Assembly (NCBI GenBank): GCA_945870575.1
Contig: CAMBSK010000007.1
Coordinates: 1-64,000, forward strand
Direction: 5' to 3'
Length of the DNA stretch: 64,000 nucleotides
Source: Bordetella parapertussis
GTDB lineage: Bacteria > Pseudomonadota > Gammaproteobacteria > Burkholderiales > Burkholderiaceae_C
Below are positions 36,341 to 45,027 of this stretch, in pieces. A program made the translations under genes and the position numbers. The stretch's first letter is position 1, and the number at the start of each line of letters is the position of its first letter. Below the pieces are notes generated by a model. It was given only the letters and a program-made list of their open reading frames with translations. It did no database searches and was not told where the DNA came from.

Positions 36341-36755
36341 AGTTTGAAGTCACGCTTTGGCTGACCCTTTCATGCAGTTAACTTAAGGCACACTTGGCCG
36401 ACCATCCGGAAGTATTAGCATTTGTGCGGTTAATTGAAGTCACGCTTTGGCCGAACCATCCGGTGCGATTTTTTTCTGCGCTATCGCTCGAAAAAAACGC
36501 CCCCTCCGATTCGGCTTCTGTGATGTATTTGGTTGAAGCTGTATTTCTATAACCGCAGAAATGCAGTCGGAGAAAAACTGCGAGAGGATGACGACATGGC
36601 GGGCGGGCCGACGCGAACATTGGCGCGCAGCGGCAGTGAGCGGCGACCGTCCCGGCGTGGCGTAAACACTTCAGTTAGCAACGATCCACGGTAACGCTAT
36701 CAGAAAAAACCCTCGGTGTGACCGTAGTGACACTTTTAGCTCCAAGGAGAACACA
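36341..36755. other. Intergenic region with an 18-bp direct repeat
   Basis: No convincing gene. TTGAAGTCACGCTTTGGC occurs at 36344-36361 and again exactly at 36434-36451, and a shorter block resembling TTGGCCGACCATCCGG (36394-36409) recurs in the form TTGGCCGAACCATCCGG at 36447-36463. The rest shows no family resemblance. The promoter of the ParDE-type module must lie near 36700. Confidence 0.55.
36344..36451 (+). repeat. 18-bp direct repeat (two copies)
   Basis: TTGAAGTCACGCTTTGGC at 36344-36361 and again exactly at 36434-36451, 90 bp apart start to start. Lies immediately after the TauE gene. Neither copy is flanked by an insertion element that I can see. Possibly recombination or duplication scars near the ParDE module. 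Confidence 0.7.
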
Positions 36756-37040
36756 GTGACCACCACCTCACTGAAATTACCGGGTGACATCAAATCCCAA
36801 GCTGTGTCAGCCGCCAAAGGCTTGGGCATCTCCCCGCATGCTTTCATGGTCGAGGCCATCCGTCAGGCAGCTACAGCAGCCAAACAACGAGAGGACTTTG
36901 TTGCCGAGGCGAAAGCCGCACGCAAGTCCATGCTCAAAACCGGCAATGGCTTGGACACCGATCAAGTCCATGCCTATTTGAGCCAATGTGTCGCCGGAAA
37001 ATCTGTCACTGTCCCGAAAGCCCGCCCTTGGCAAAGCTGA
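36756..37040 (+). CDS. Ribbon-helix-helix antitoxin (CopG/ParD-like)
   Basis: A 94-residue protein starting with GTG; an AAGGAG site lies 7 bases upstream. The N-terminus TTSLKLPGDIKSQAVSAAKGLGISPHAFMVEAIRQA is a ribbon-helix-helix DNA-binding fold; the rest is a flexible tail that would clamp the toxin. It overlaps the next gene, as in ParDE modules, and should repress its own promoter. Confidence 0.8.
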   Translation: MTTTSLKLPGDIKSQAVSAAKGLGISPHAFMVEAIRQAATAAKQREDFVAEAKAARKSMLKTGNGLDTDQVHAYLSQCVAGKSVTVPKARPWQS

Positions 37041-37342
37041 GTTATTCCCCGCGTGCTCTGCAAGACCTGGTGCGCCGGACCGATTGTCTGCTGCTAGGCG
37101 ATCCACAAGCCGCACTGCAGACCATTGATTTGATAGAGGAAGCAGTCCATATTTTGAGGCGTCACCCCCAGATAGGCCGCCCGGTGGAAGATGACTTGCG
37201 CGAGTTGGTGATTTCGCGTGGCACTACGGGCTATGTGGCTCTTTACAGTTTTGAACAAGCGCACGATGCCTGCCTGATTCTTGCTGTACGGCATCAGCGG
37301 GAAGCCGGTTACCCTGACATGACCGATAACTCTAGGGTTTGA
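37028..37342 (+). CDS. ParE/RelE-family toxin
   Basis: A 104-residue protein; start taken as TTG 37028, inside the antitoxin gene (13-bp overlap), since the earlier ATG would give an unrelated basic leader. LSYSPRALQDLVRRTDCLLL, HPQIGRPVEDDLRELVISRGTTGYVALYSF and ILAVRHQREAGY fit the RelE/ParE fold (gyrase poison or RNase, not distinguishable). Its last bases abut the truncated ccoI. Confidence 0.78.
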   Translation: MAKLSYSPRALQDLVRRTDCLLLGDPQAALQTIDLIEEAVHILRRHPQIGRPVEDDLRELVISRGTTGYVALYSFEQAHDACLILAVRHQREAGYPDMTDNSRV

Positions 37343-37914
37343 GCGTTGTAGCCTTCAACCTTATCGCCGCGCTTAAAATCTCTCCAAGCGGCGGCGGTGA
37401 ACACATCGGCAGAAAAAAACATGACAGGCAATGTCAGCACCCAAGCCGCCCAACGCAGCAGCGTCAACATCTCCGCTGTGATGTCTGTGGACACATAAGG
37501 CGGCAAGGCGTACATCATGACTTGCATCATGCAAAAACCCGCCACCGCCCAGCGCCACAGTTGCCTGCGTACTTCCAGTTTGCCTTCGCTGCGCGCCACA
37601 TGGTCATTGGCGGGTACGGCTTCGTAACCGGCCTTGTGCAAAGCAATCAGCCATTGCGAAGGTTTGACTTGATCGGCAGACCAAACCACCTCAGCACGGT
37701 GCGTGGCACCGTTGACCGTCGCTTGTTTCACACCCGGCACGGATCGCAAAGCTTTTTCAACATTCAATGCGCAAGACCCGCAATGCATGCCTTCGACCAC
37801 GACTTGAGACTGCCATAGACCGTGTTGTTTGTCCGAGGTCTTGTACAGCGGCGAAGGCGTGCTGAAGACCAACCAGTTGGCTGGTTCGTCGAGTAAGACG
37901 TAATTTGAGCTCAT
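37309..37914 (-). pseudogene. ccoI: Truncated copper-transporting P-type ATPase (CcoI/FixI N-terminal fragment)
   Basis: A frame of 201 codons that holds only the N-terminal fifth of CcoI, the copper ATPase needed for cbb3 oxidase assembly: a metal-binding domain (VVEGMHCGSCALNVEKAL, residues 40-105) and the first one or two membrane helices up to FFSADVFTAAAWRDFKRG. The phosphorylation domain (DKTGT) and CPC motif are absent. The last residues (about VEGYNAQTL onward) are unrelated and run into the ParE gene on the other strand. The break point is about 37343-37375, immediately after the toxin stop. A remnant rather than a working pump. Confidence 0.75.
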
Positions 37915-37949
37915 GGTGAAAAGCTTAGGGCTAAGCGCCTCAATAGATC

Positions 37950-37963
37950 TTGACTTACGTCAA
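37950..37963. promoter_or_regulatory. FNR-type box upstream of truncated ccoI
   Basis: TTGAC-TTAC-GTCAA matches the Crp/Fnr consensus TTGA-N6-TCAA. It is 36 bp before the ccoI ATG, where an activator of an oxygen-limited gene would bind. Binding not shown. Confidence 0.65.
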
Positions 37964-38063
37964 GAGAGCCACAAAAACCTGACAGCTTGCAAATCCGTAC
38001 CCGCCGAATTCATGTAATTAGTATGCATGTCAGCAAGCTCAGGACTGGTTATGAAGGCGGGCA

Positions 38064-38077
38064 TTGACCTGCGTCAA
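38064..38077. promoter_or_regulatory. Second FNR-type box
   Basis: TTGAC-CTGC-GTCAA, same consensus, 100 bp further from ccoI. It may have belonged to a neighbouring anaerobic gene now lost, or may serve the ccoI promoter. Confidence 0.6.
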
Positions 38078-38279
38078 TCGCTCAGCAATTGCCGGTCGCT
38101 GAGGCAGGTGAAAGAAGCTTTAGATGGGCAAAACAAGCCTTAGTTGTTGTTTTATACAAATTACACATACTTCCTGCCTTTATCACTATCAGATAAAAAT
38201 AATAGTCTTAATTAATTATTAATAATGCAAATAACCGATTACTTTTAATTAAAAAATAATATAAGAAAGAAGAAATATT

Positions 38280-39179
38280 ATGAAATCCGCTGTGACACAG
38301 TGTGTGCTGGCTGCGATATCCGTCTTTCAAAGCTTTATCGCCTATGCTGAAGTTGACACCTACCAGGCCAATCTTTCAACCCTAATCGGAGTCACAACGA
38401 ACACCGAAGACACCGAAAACACCCGCAGTCCGGTGCTCGGCTTGCAAGTGTTTTTCAAACCGGTCAACAATAACCCGGAGCAGGCCTTTGACCAGCACGA
38501 GTTCATTCAACGTGCCAGCAATCTGTACCTGGCGTTAGCCCCCACAGACATAGAGACCACAACATACAACACCCATTTGTCCAACACCAGTGTGTCTGTC
38601 ACGTATTACCGGGGAGATATGTTTGCCAAACTCGGTTATGTCACGGGAAGCGGTGAACTCAAACCCAGCGCCTCCCCTTCGCTTCAATACGATTTGCAAT
38701 ACCACTCCAACTCCTATGCCGCGGGCTATTACCTTTTTCCACTGAGCCAGATCTCGCTGGGCGTTGACAAAACCCGACTCAGTTTTACCGCTAACAGTTT
38801 GTGGTTACCGACGCTGGCCGACGACGTCACCACCAAAACCAGCCTGACGTCCAAGACCTTGTGGCACATAGGCCAACAGCAGTCGCTGTGCTTTGAACTT
38901 TCTTTGAGGAACATCCGTCACGAAGACAGCAACACCGATTACAACAATGAAACAGACGTGTCGCTCAAGTACTACCCGGTACCGGCAGGTTACGCCCATT
39001 TGCAACTGACCCGCAACCAGGGTGAGGACAAGGCCACCATAGGTAATACGTCCATGCTGGCGGGCGGCTACGCGTTCACGCCGCGCTTGTCTTTGTACGC
39101 CGCTTACCTGAATTTCATCACCAGTGGTACAAAGAATGACAACCATTCTGTGCTGGTGGCTGGCAATTACCGTTTTTAG
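38280..39179 (+). CDS. Porin-like outer-membrane protein (unknown)
   Basis: A 299-residue protein with a signal peptide ending in AYA before EVDTYQ and a long run of beta-strand-like segments rich in Tyr and Thr, ending in VAGNYRF with terminal Phe, the outer-membrane assembly signal. No family recognised; a general barrel of 12-16 strands is inferred. It has an unusually AT-rich upstream region, so it may be acquired or strongly regulated. Convergent with queG. Confidence 0.6.
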   Translation: MKSAVTQCVLAAISVFQSFIAYAEVDTYQANLSTLIGVTTNTEDTENTRSPVLGLQVFFKPVNNNPEQAFDQHEFIQRASNLYLALAPTDIETTTYNTHLSNTSVSVTYYRGDMFAKLGYVTGSGELKPSASPSLQYDLQYHSNSYAAGYYLFPLSQISLGVDKTRLSFTANSLWLPTLADDVTTKTSLTSKTLWHIGQQQSLCFELSLRNIRHEDSNTDYNNETDVSLKYYPVPAGYAHLQLTRNQGEDKATIGNTSMLAGGYAFTPRLSLYAAYLNFITSGTKNDNHSVLVAGNYRF

Positions 39180-39183
39180 TGTT

Positions 39184-40293
39184 TCAATTAGCTGAAGTGA
39201 TTGGCTGATCACCCGCCAGCGCCCAGGACACGCTTTCACTGACGACAAGGCTAGTGTGCGCCGACCAGTGCTGCAAACTGCGGCGCAAGGCTTGCTGTTC
39301 CTGCTCTGGCAAAGCGACTTCAGAACGCAAAGCATTGCCAATGGCAATCGCCAGATTGCGCAACCAGCGCACATGGCCGATGCGGCGAATCGCGCTGCCT
39401 TCGGTCATGCGCAAAAACGTGGCCTCGTCCCATTGCATCAAATGCACCAGTTGCGCCGCGCCCAGACCGTGGCGCTCGTCAAAGTCAGGCAAGGCGCTGC
39501 GTTGCGCGAACTTGTTCCACGGGCAGACCAGTTGACAGTCGTCGCAGCCGTAAATGCGGTTGCCCATCAAAGCACGCAACTCCAGCGGTATAGGCCCGTC
39601 GTGCTCTATGGTCAGGTAGGAAATGCAGCGACGCGCATCCAATTGGTAAGGCGCGACGATGGCCTGCGTCGGGCAAGCGCTGATGCAGGCGGTGCAACTG
39701 CCGCAGTGATCGCTGACAGGTTCACCGGGTGTGAGCGCCATGTCGACAAAAATTTCACCCAGAAAGAAAAACGAACCGGCCTCGCGCTGCAACACCAGCG
39801 TGTGTTTGCCGCGCCAGCCCAGACCGCTTTTGACCGCCAACTCGGCTTCGAGCACCGGCGCCGAATCGGTGAACACACGGTGTCCCAGCGGCCCGGTGAC
39901 TTCTTGCAACTTATGCGCCAGTTGTTGCAGTCTTTGGCGCATCACCTTGTGGTAGTCACGCCCTCTGGCGTACACAGAAATGACGGCTTCGCCGGGTTGC
40001 TGCAAGCGAGCAAGTTCGCGGCTTATCAAGTCATCAGAGGAGCACGATGGCAAATAGTTCATGCGCGCGGTGATGACGCTCAAAGTGCCGGGCACCAACT
40101 CGGCCGGCCGTGCGCGCATCAGGCCGTGGCGTTGCATATAGTCCATGCTGCCGTGGTGGCCAGCGGCCAGCCAAGCCAACAATCCGGGCTCGGCCTGCGA
40201 CAGATCGACAGGGGCTACGCCAATTTGGGAGAATCCCAGTTGTCGCCCCCAAAGCTGTAACTGCTCTGGCAACCCCTGCTGTTGAATGGACAC
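39184..40293 (-). CDS. queG: Epoxyqueuosine reductase
   Basis: A 369-residue QueG. Start is GTG 40293, giving VSIQQQGLPEQLQLWGRQLG; longer frames are untypical. FSQIGVAPVDLS is the N-terminal cobalamin-binding region, and the two 4Fe-4S clusters have ligands in CGSCTACISACPTQAI and CDDCQLVCPWN. It reduces epoxyqueuosine to queuosine in tRNA, a B12-dependent step that fits the B12 import operon, and provides the substrate of GluQ. Its start overlaps tsaE's start by about 12 bp on the opposite strand. Confidence 0.92.
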   Translation of the reverse strand: MSIQQQGLPEQLQLWGRQLGFSQIGVAPVDLSQAEPGLLAWLAAGHHGSMDYMQRHGLMRARPAELVPGTLSVITARMNYLPSCSSDDLISRELARLQQPGEAVISVYARGRDYHKVMRQRLQQLAHKLQEVTGPLGHRVFTDSAPVLEAELAVKSGLGWRGKHTLVLQREAGSFFFLGEIFVDMALTPGEPVSDHCGSCTACISACPTQAIVAPYQLDARRCISYLTIEHDGPIPLELRALMGNRIYGCDDCQLVCPWNKFAQRSALPDFDERHGLGAAQLVHLMQWDEATFLRMTEGSAIRRIGHVRWLRNLAIAIGNALRSEVALPEQEQQALRRSLQHWSAHTSLVVSESVSWALAGDQPITSAN

Positions 40294-40782
40294 ATCATTC
40301 CTTTGAACCAAACGTCGATTGTAAAAAGCTTGCACTGGCCTGATGAACAAGCCTGTCAGGCTTATGCGCTCAGCCTGTCGGCCAATGTACAGCTGCGCCA
40401 TGCCCAACTGTGTCTGCACGGTGATCTGGGCAGCGGCAAGACCAGTTTCACCCGCCATTTGTTGCAGGCACTGGGGGTGAGCGGGCGCATCAAAAGCCCG
40501 ACTTATGCGGTGGTCGAGTCGTATGAACTAGAACGGGATGGCAAACCCTTGTCTATCTGGCATTTTGATTTTTACCGCTTCAAAGACCCGCAGGAATGGG
40601 AAGACGCAGGTTTCAGAGACATGTTTGCGACGCCCGGCTTGAAGATTTGCGAATGGCCGGACAAGGCCGCCGGTTTTCTGCCGCAAGCCGACCTGGACTT
40701 GTTATTGCAGGTGAATGACGACGAAAGCCGCACAGTGACGCTGACCGCGCACAGCGAGACCGGCCGGAGCTTGCTGACATGA
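40282..40782 (+). CDS. tsaE: tRNA threonylcarbamoyladenosine biosynthesis ATPase TsaE
   Basis: A 166-residue P-loop protein. Walker A is LHGDLGSGKTSFTRHLL; SPTYAVVESYEL and HFDFYRFKDPQEWEDAGF are TsaE motifs. It helps TsaBD make t6A37. ATG 40282 overlaps the queG start codon on the other strand; TTG 40303 is an alternative. amiC follows, as in many bacteria. Confidence 0.9.
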   Translation: MNGHIIPLNQTSIVKSLHWPDEQACQAYALSLSANVQLRHAQLCLHGDLGSGKTSFTRHLLQALGVSGRIKSPTYAVVESYELERDGKPLSIWHFDFYRFKDPQEWEDAGFRDMFATPGLKICEWPDKAAGFLPQADLDLLLQVNDDESRTVTLTAHSETGRSLLT

Positions 40783-40819
40783 AACAAACCGTCGCTGCTT
40801 TTTCCCGCAGATGTACAGC

Positions 40820-42382
40820 ATGAACCTGCACAGACGCACGCTGTTACAAGCCGGCACGCTGGTGCTGTTGCTGGGTCGCGCCCAGTTGGCCCGTGGTGCC
40901 TCCATACTGGGCGTGCGGGTCTGGCCTGCCAATGACTACACCCGCGTCACCATTGAGTCCGACACCGCCCTGGTCACCCGCTACACCATGGTGGGCCAGC
41001 CGCCGCGCCTGGCGGTTGACATTGAAGGCATTGAATTGAATGCTGAACTGCGCGAACTCGTCGGCAAAGTACGCAGCGACGACCCGTTCATCACCGGTGT
41101 GCGCATCGGTCAATTCACACCGACCACCGTGCGCCTGGTGATGGATTTACGCCAACCGGTCAAACCGCAGGTGTTCAACTTGGAGCCTGTACAGGCGGCG
41201 CAAGCCAGCTTTCAACACCGGCTGGTACTTGACTTGTACCCCTTGAACGCCATGGATCCGCTGGAAGCTTTGATTGCGGAAAAGCTCAAGGACGAACACA
41301 AACTCCCGCCTGCGCGTGATGCCTTGGATGAACTGATCGCCAGCCACACCACCGATGTGACGACCAAACCTGTGCAAAGCAGCAGCACAGTGACGTCTGC
41401 CCTGCCATCTGTCAATCCGCCGCAGACCGTTACAGCCCAGCCTGTTCCCACTACACCTGCTGCACCTGCGCCTACAGTAGCTGCTCAGTCCAACAACAAA
41501 CCTGCGTCTTCCCCGATTGCGCCGGTCTTGCCCAATAACCCGCCCGCTAACTCAGCGGCTAGCAGCACACCGACGCCCGCGCCTGTCAACACGCCAACCA
41601 ACGTCCCACGCCCGGTGGCACGCAAACCGGATAACGAGCAAGTGTTTGACCGGTTTGCGGTGGTGGCACTTGACCCCGGCCACGGCGGCGAAGACCCGGG
41701 TGCCATAGGCCCGAACGGCACGCGCGAAAAAGACGTGGTGCTGCAAATCGCCAACCGCTTGCGCGAACGCATCAACAAAACCGTGCTGAAAACCCGGCGC
41801 GGCGATTTACCGCTGCGCGCCTTCATGACACGCGACGCGGATTTTTTTCTGCCGCTGCATGTGCGAGTGCAAAAAGCGCAACAAGTGCAAGCTGATTTGT
41901 TCATCAGCCTGCATGCGGATGCTTTTTTCACGCCGCAGGCCAGCGGGGCCAGCGTATTTGCGCTGAGCCAGGGCGCGGCTTCGAGTGCCGCCGCGCGTTG
42001 GATGGCCAACAAAGAAAACGGCGCGGACGCCATAGGCGGGCTGAATATCAAAGTGCAAGACCAGCATGTGCAGCGCGCCTTGTTTGACATGAGCACCACA
42101 GCGCAAATCAATGACAGCTTAAAGCTCGGTGTGGAAATGCTCAGCCAGATCAGGCGTGTCGGCAAACTGCACAAGCCACAAGTCGAACAAGCCGGTTTCG
42201 CGGTATTGAAAGCGCCGGACATTCCCAGCCTGCTGGTGGAAACCGCGTTCATCAGCAACCCGCAGGAAGAGGCTTTGCTGCTCAGCGAGACTTACCAAAA
42301 CCAGTTGGCAGACGCGTTGCTGGCCGGCATAGAAAATTATTTTTTGCGCAATCCGCCGATGGCGCGCAACCGGTCTATGTGA
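40820..42382 (+). CDS. amiC: N-acetylmuramoyl-L-alanine amidase AmiC-type (Tat-exported)
   Basis: A 520-residue amidase. The start at 40820 is chosen because it gives a twin-arginine signal, NLHRRTLLQAG. An AMIN domain (residues 35-135) targets the septum, a Pro/Thr/Ala-rich linker follows, and the Amidase_3 catalytic domain has LDPGHGGEDPGAIG (Zn His), DVVLQIANRL, FISLHADAF and VETAFISNP (Zn Glu). Splits septal peptidoglycan during division; activity normally needs an EnvC/NlpD-type activator not seen here. Confidence 0.92.
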   Translation: MNLHRRTLLQAGTLVLLLGRAQLARGASILGVRVWPANDYTRVTIESDTALVTRYTMVGQPPRLAVDIEGIELNAELRELVGKVRSDDPFITGVRIGQFTPTTVRLVMDLRQPVKPQVFNLEPVQAAQASFQHRLVLDLYPLNAMDPLEALIAEKLKDEHKLPPARDALDELIASHTTDVTTKPVQSSSTVTSALPSVNPPQTVTAQPVPTTPAAPAPTVAAQSNNKPASSPIAPVLPNNPPANSAASSTPTPAPVNTPTNVPRPVARKPDNEQVFDRFAVVALDPGHGGEDPGAIGPNGTREKDVVLQIANRLRERINKTVLKTRRGDLPLRAFMTRDADFFLPLHVRVQKAQQVQADLFISLHADAFFTPQASGASVFALSQGAASSAAARWMANKENGADAIGGLNIKVQDQHVQRALFDMSTTAQINDSLKLGVEMLSQIRRVGKLHKPQVEQAGFAVLKAPDIPSLLVETAFISNPQEEALLLSETYQNQLADALLAGIENYFLRNPPMARNRSM

Positions 42383-42401
42383 ACCGGCAAGGTCTAGGGT
42401 T

Positions 42402-43043
42402 TCAACCGGCAGATTGCGTGCGGGACTTGATCGCGCCCCAGACTGCGACCAGCCCAGGCAACACAATCAAAGCCCAGATGAATTTCTCAAAATGCTGTTG
42501 CACCCAAGGTATGTTGCCAAACACATACCCCAAGCCACAGACACCAACCACCCACAAAACAGCACCCGACACATTGAAAAACGTGAAGCGCGCGCGGTCC
42601 ATGTGGGACACACCGGCTACAAACGGTGCAAAGGTACGAACAAAAGGCAGAAAGCGTGCGGCGATGATGGTCAAACCACCGTATTTTTCATAAAACGCAT
42701 GCGCTTGATCGTACGACTTGCGGTTGAACCAGCGCGAATTGCTGTCCAACAGTCGCTGACCGAAATAGCGGCCAATCAAATAATTGCACTGATCCCCGGC
42801 GATGGCTGCTATCAGAAGCAAACCCATGGCCAGCGGCAGGTTCAGCAAACCCGCACCGCCCATGGCGCCGACCACAAACAACAGCGAATCCCCCGGCAGC
42901 AGCGGCATGACGACCACGCCGGTTTCGACAAACACAATCAGAAACAGCACCAGATACACCCAGGCCCCATGCTCTTGCACCAGCAAGGCTAAATAACGGT
43001 CTATGTGAAGAATAAAATCTAACAGGCTAAAGAGTATGTCCAT
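42402..43043 (-). CDS. DedA-family inner-membrane protein
   Basis: A 213-residue protein, start at 43043 (MDILFSLLDFIL). ETGVVVMPLLPGDSLLFVVGA and FLPFVRTFAPFVAGVSHM are the DedA signatures with the conserved acidic and Arg residues. DedA proteins act as lipid (undecaprenyl phosphate or aminophospholipid) scramblases or flippases. Convergent with amiC, divergent from mutL. Confidence 0.88.
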   Translation of the reverse strand: MDILFSLLDFILHIDRYLALLVQEHGAWVYLVLFLIVFVETGVVVMPLLPGDSLLFVVGAMGGAGLLNLPLAMGLLLIAAIAGDQCNYLIGRYFGQRLLDSNSRWFNRKSYDQAHAFYEKYGGLTIIAARFLPFVRTFAPFVAGVSHMDRARFTFFNVSGAVLWVVGVCGLGYVFGNIPWVQQHFEKFIWALIVLPGLVAVWGAIKSRTQSAG

Positions 43044-43161
43044 ACCTTTGATTATCCACGAGCAATATGAAGCAGCCGTGACGACGCCGTGAATGAAACA
43101 GCGCGTTAGCAAGGACTTTCCTTGACCGGTGAGTTGTCCCTCAGTCACCTAGAATCAGGCA

Positions 43162-45027
43162 GTGAATTCCACCCCTACACCGCCGCGCCGTATCCGCGAA
43201 CTCCCCGACGAACTCATCAGCCAGATTGCCGCCGGCGAGGTGGTCGAACGCCCGGCCTCAGTGGTGCGCGAACTGGTGGACAACGCGCTGGATGCGGGAG
43301 CCACCCACGTGGTGGTGCGATTGGTCGAAGGCGGCGTGCGCCTGATCAGCGTGGAAGATGACGGCACGGGTTTGCTGCCTTCAGACATGCCGCTGGCACT
43401 CAAGCGACATGCCACCAGCAAGATCGCCAGCCTGCATGATCTTGAATCTGTAGCCACCATGGGTTTTCGCGGCGAAGCCTTGGCCGCGATTGCTGCCGTT
43501 TCAGAACTCAGCTTACTTTCACGCACGGCTGAACAAGACCACGCCATGCAACTCGATGCGCGCAGCGGCGAATTGCGCCCGGTAGCCAGAAGCCAAGGCA
43601 CCACGGTTGAAGTCAAAGAATTGTTTTTCAGCACCCCCGCACGTCGTAAATTTTTGAAGTCTACCGCCACCGAACTCGCGCATTGCCTCGAGTCGCTGAA
43701 ACGCCATGCACTCGCCCGCCCCGATGTGGGTTTTGCTTTGTGGCACGACGGCAAAGTCATCGCGCAATGGCGCGCACAGTCGCATGCACAAGGTTTGGAT
43801 TTGCGACTGGCCGATGTACTGGGTCAGGATTTTTTAGATTCTTCTTTGTGGATTGATCACCAGCACGGCGCGCTGCGTGTGCGTGGACGCGCCGGTGTGC
43901 CGGACGCCGCGCGTGCGCGCGCCGACCACCAGTACGCATATGTGAATGGCCGTTATGTGCGCGACAAAGTTTTGTCGCACGCGGCGCGAAGTGCCTACGA
44001 AGACGTGTTGCACGGACAACGCCAACCGGTGTATGCGCTGTATTTAGAGATTGACCCGCAGCGCGTGGATGTCAATGTGCATCCAACCAAAATCGAAGTG
44101 CGTTTCAGAGACAGCCGCGAAGTGCACCAAGCGGTGCAACACGCGCTATCCGGTGCACTATCGGTATCGCGCGCCGGCCAGCCGCTGAGCGGCATGACAG
44201 ACAGCGACCCTTTATCCAGAACTGCATTTGTGCAAGACAGACAGCAGGCTATTTCCAGCTTGCAAAACTTCGGACAAGCCGTGCCGCGCCTTGAACAACA
44301 AAGCAGTCTGCCTTGGCAAAACCAAGCCGGTCAACCCTTGAAAGACTTGGGTCAGTTGTGGCAGCCCACGGTGGTCAATGCGTTTGAGCAACCGCAGTCA
44401 GCGCCATTCAGTCCTGTCATCTCTGCGCCTTTACCGTCGGGAGAATGGCCGCTGGGTAAAGCCTTGGCGCAATTACAAGGTGTCTACATACTGGCTGAAA
44501 ACAAACAAGGTTTGGTGCTGGTGGATATGCATGCGGCACATGAGCGAATTGTGTATGAGCGACTCAAAGTGCAGTTGGCAGAACACGCCATGCAGAGCCA
44601 AAACCTCTTGATCCCCGCCTCTTTCAGTGCCACGGCAGAGGAGATCGCCACCTGCGAAAGCCATGCCGAGGTGTTGTCTTCATTGGGTTTGGATATATCG
44701 GTTTTGTCGGCCAGTTCCTTGGCGGTGCGGCGTGTGCCTGCCTCGCTCGCTCAAGGGGACGCCGTCGCACTCGCACGCAGCGTGCTGGGCGAACTGGCGC
44801 AACACGACGCCCACCACGTGCTGCAACGGGCGCGCGACGATGTGCTGGCCGCCATGGCCTGTCACGCTGCCGTGCGGGCTAACCGTCAATTGACGTTAGA
44901 AGAGATGAACGCTTTGCTCAGACAAATGGAAACCACAGAACGCGCCGACCAGTGCAACCACGGACGCCCGACTTGGCGACAACTCAGCATGCGTGAACTC
45001 GACGCCTTGTTTTTACGGGGCCGTTGA
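43162..45027 (+). CDS. mutL: DNA mismatch repair protein MutL
   Basis: A 621-residue MutL starting with GTG. N-terminal GHKL ATPase motifs: ELISQIAAGEVVERPASVVRELVDNALDAGA, DDGTG, KRHATSKI and MGFRGEALAAIA. C-terminal dimerisation domain follows a Pro/Gln-rich linker, and it lacks the DQHA(X)2E endonuclease motif (has DMHAAHERI). The next gene starts by TGATG overlap. Confidence 0.96.
   Translation: MNSTPTPPRRIRELPDELISQIAAGEVVERPASVVRELVDNALDAGATHVVVRLVEGGVRLISVEDDGTGLLPSDMPLALKRHATSKIASLHDLESVATMGFRGEALAAIAAVSELSLLSRTAEQDHAMQLDARSGELRPVARSQGTTVEVKELFFSTPARRKFLKSTATELAHCLESLKRHALARPDVGFALWHDGKVIAQWRAQSHAQGLDLRLADVLGQDFLDSSLWIDHQHGALRVRGRAGVPDAARARADHQYAYVNGRYVRDKVLSHAARSAYEDVLHGQRQPVYALYLEIDPQRVDVNVHPTKIEVRFRDSREVHQAVQHALSGALSVSRAGQPLSGMTDSDPLSRTAFVQDRQQAISSLQNFGQAVPRLEQQSSLPWQNQAGQPLKDLGQLWQPTVVNAFEQPQSAPFSPVISAPLPSGEWPLGKALAQLQGVYILAENKQGLVLVDMHAAHERIVYERLKVQLAEHAMQSQNLLIPASFSATAEEIATCESHAEVLSSLGLDISVLSASSLAVRRVPASLAQGDAVALARSVLGELAQHDAHHVLQRARDDVLAAMACHAAVRANRQLTLEEMNALLRQMETTERADQCNHGRPTWRQLSMRELDALFLRGR

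Larger units (their letters stand above)
37915..38279. other. Intergenic region with two FNR-type boxes, then an AT-rich stretch
   Basis: Contains the two TTGAC-N4-GTCAA boxes listed separately and, from about 38150, a strongly AT-rich stretch of about 130 bp leading to the porin-like gene. A 30-codon frame at 38051-38143 overlaps one box and is not considered a gene. Confidence 0.6.

Noticed and set aside
36378..36620. An 80-codon frame on the minus strand between TauE and the ParDE module
   Set aside because: Cys/Arg-rich with no pattern of a folded protein and no ribosome-binding site; lies over the direct repeats.
38051..38143. A 30-codon frame with a possible AGGA site
   Set aside because: It contains an FNR-type box within it and encodes no recognisable peptide; the regulatory reading is stronger.
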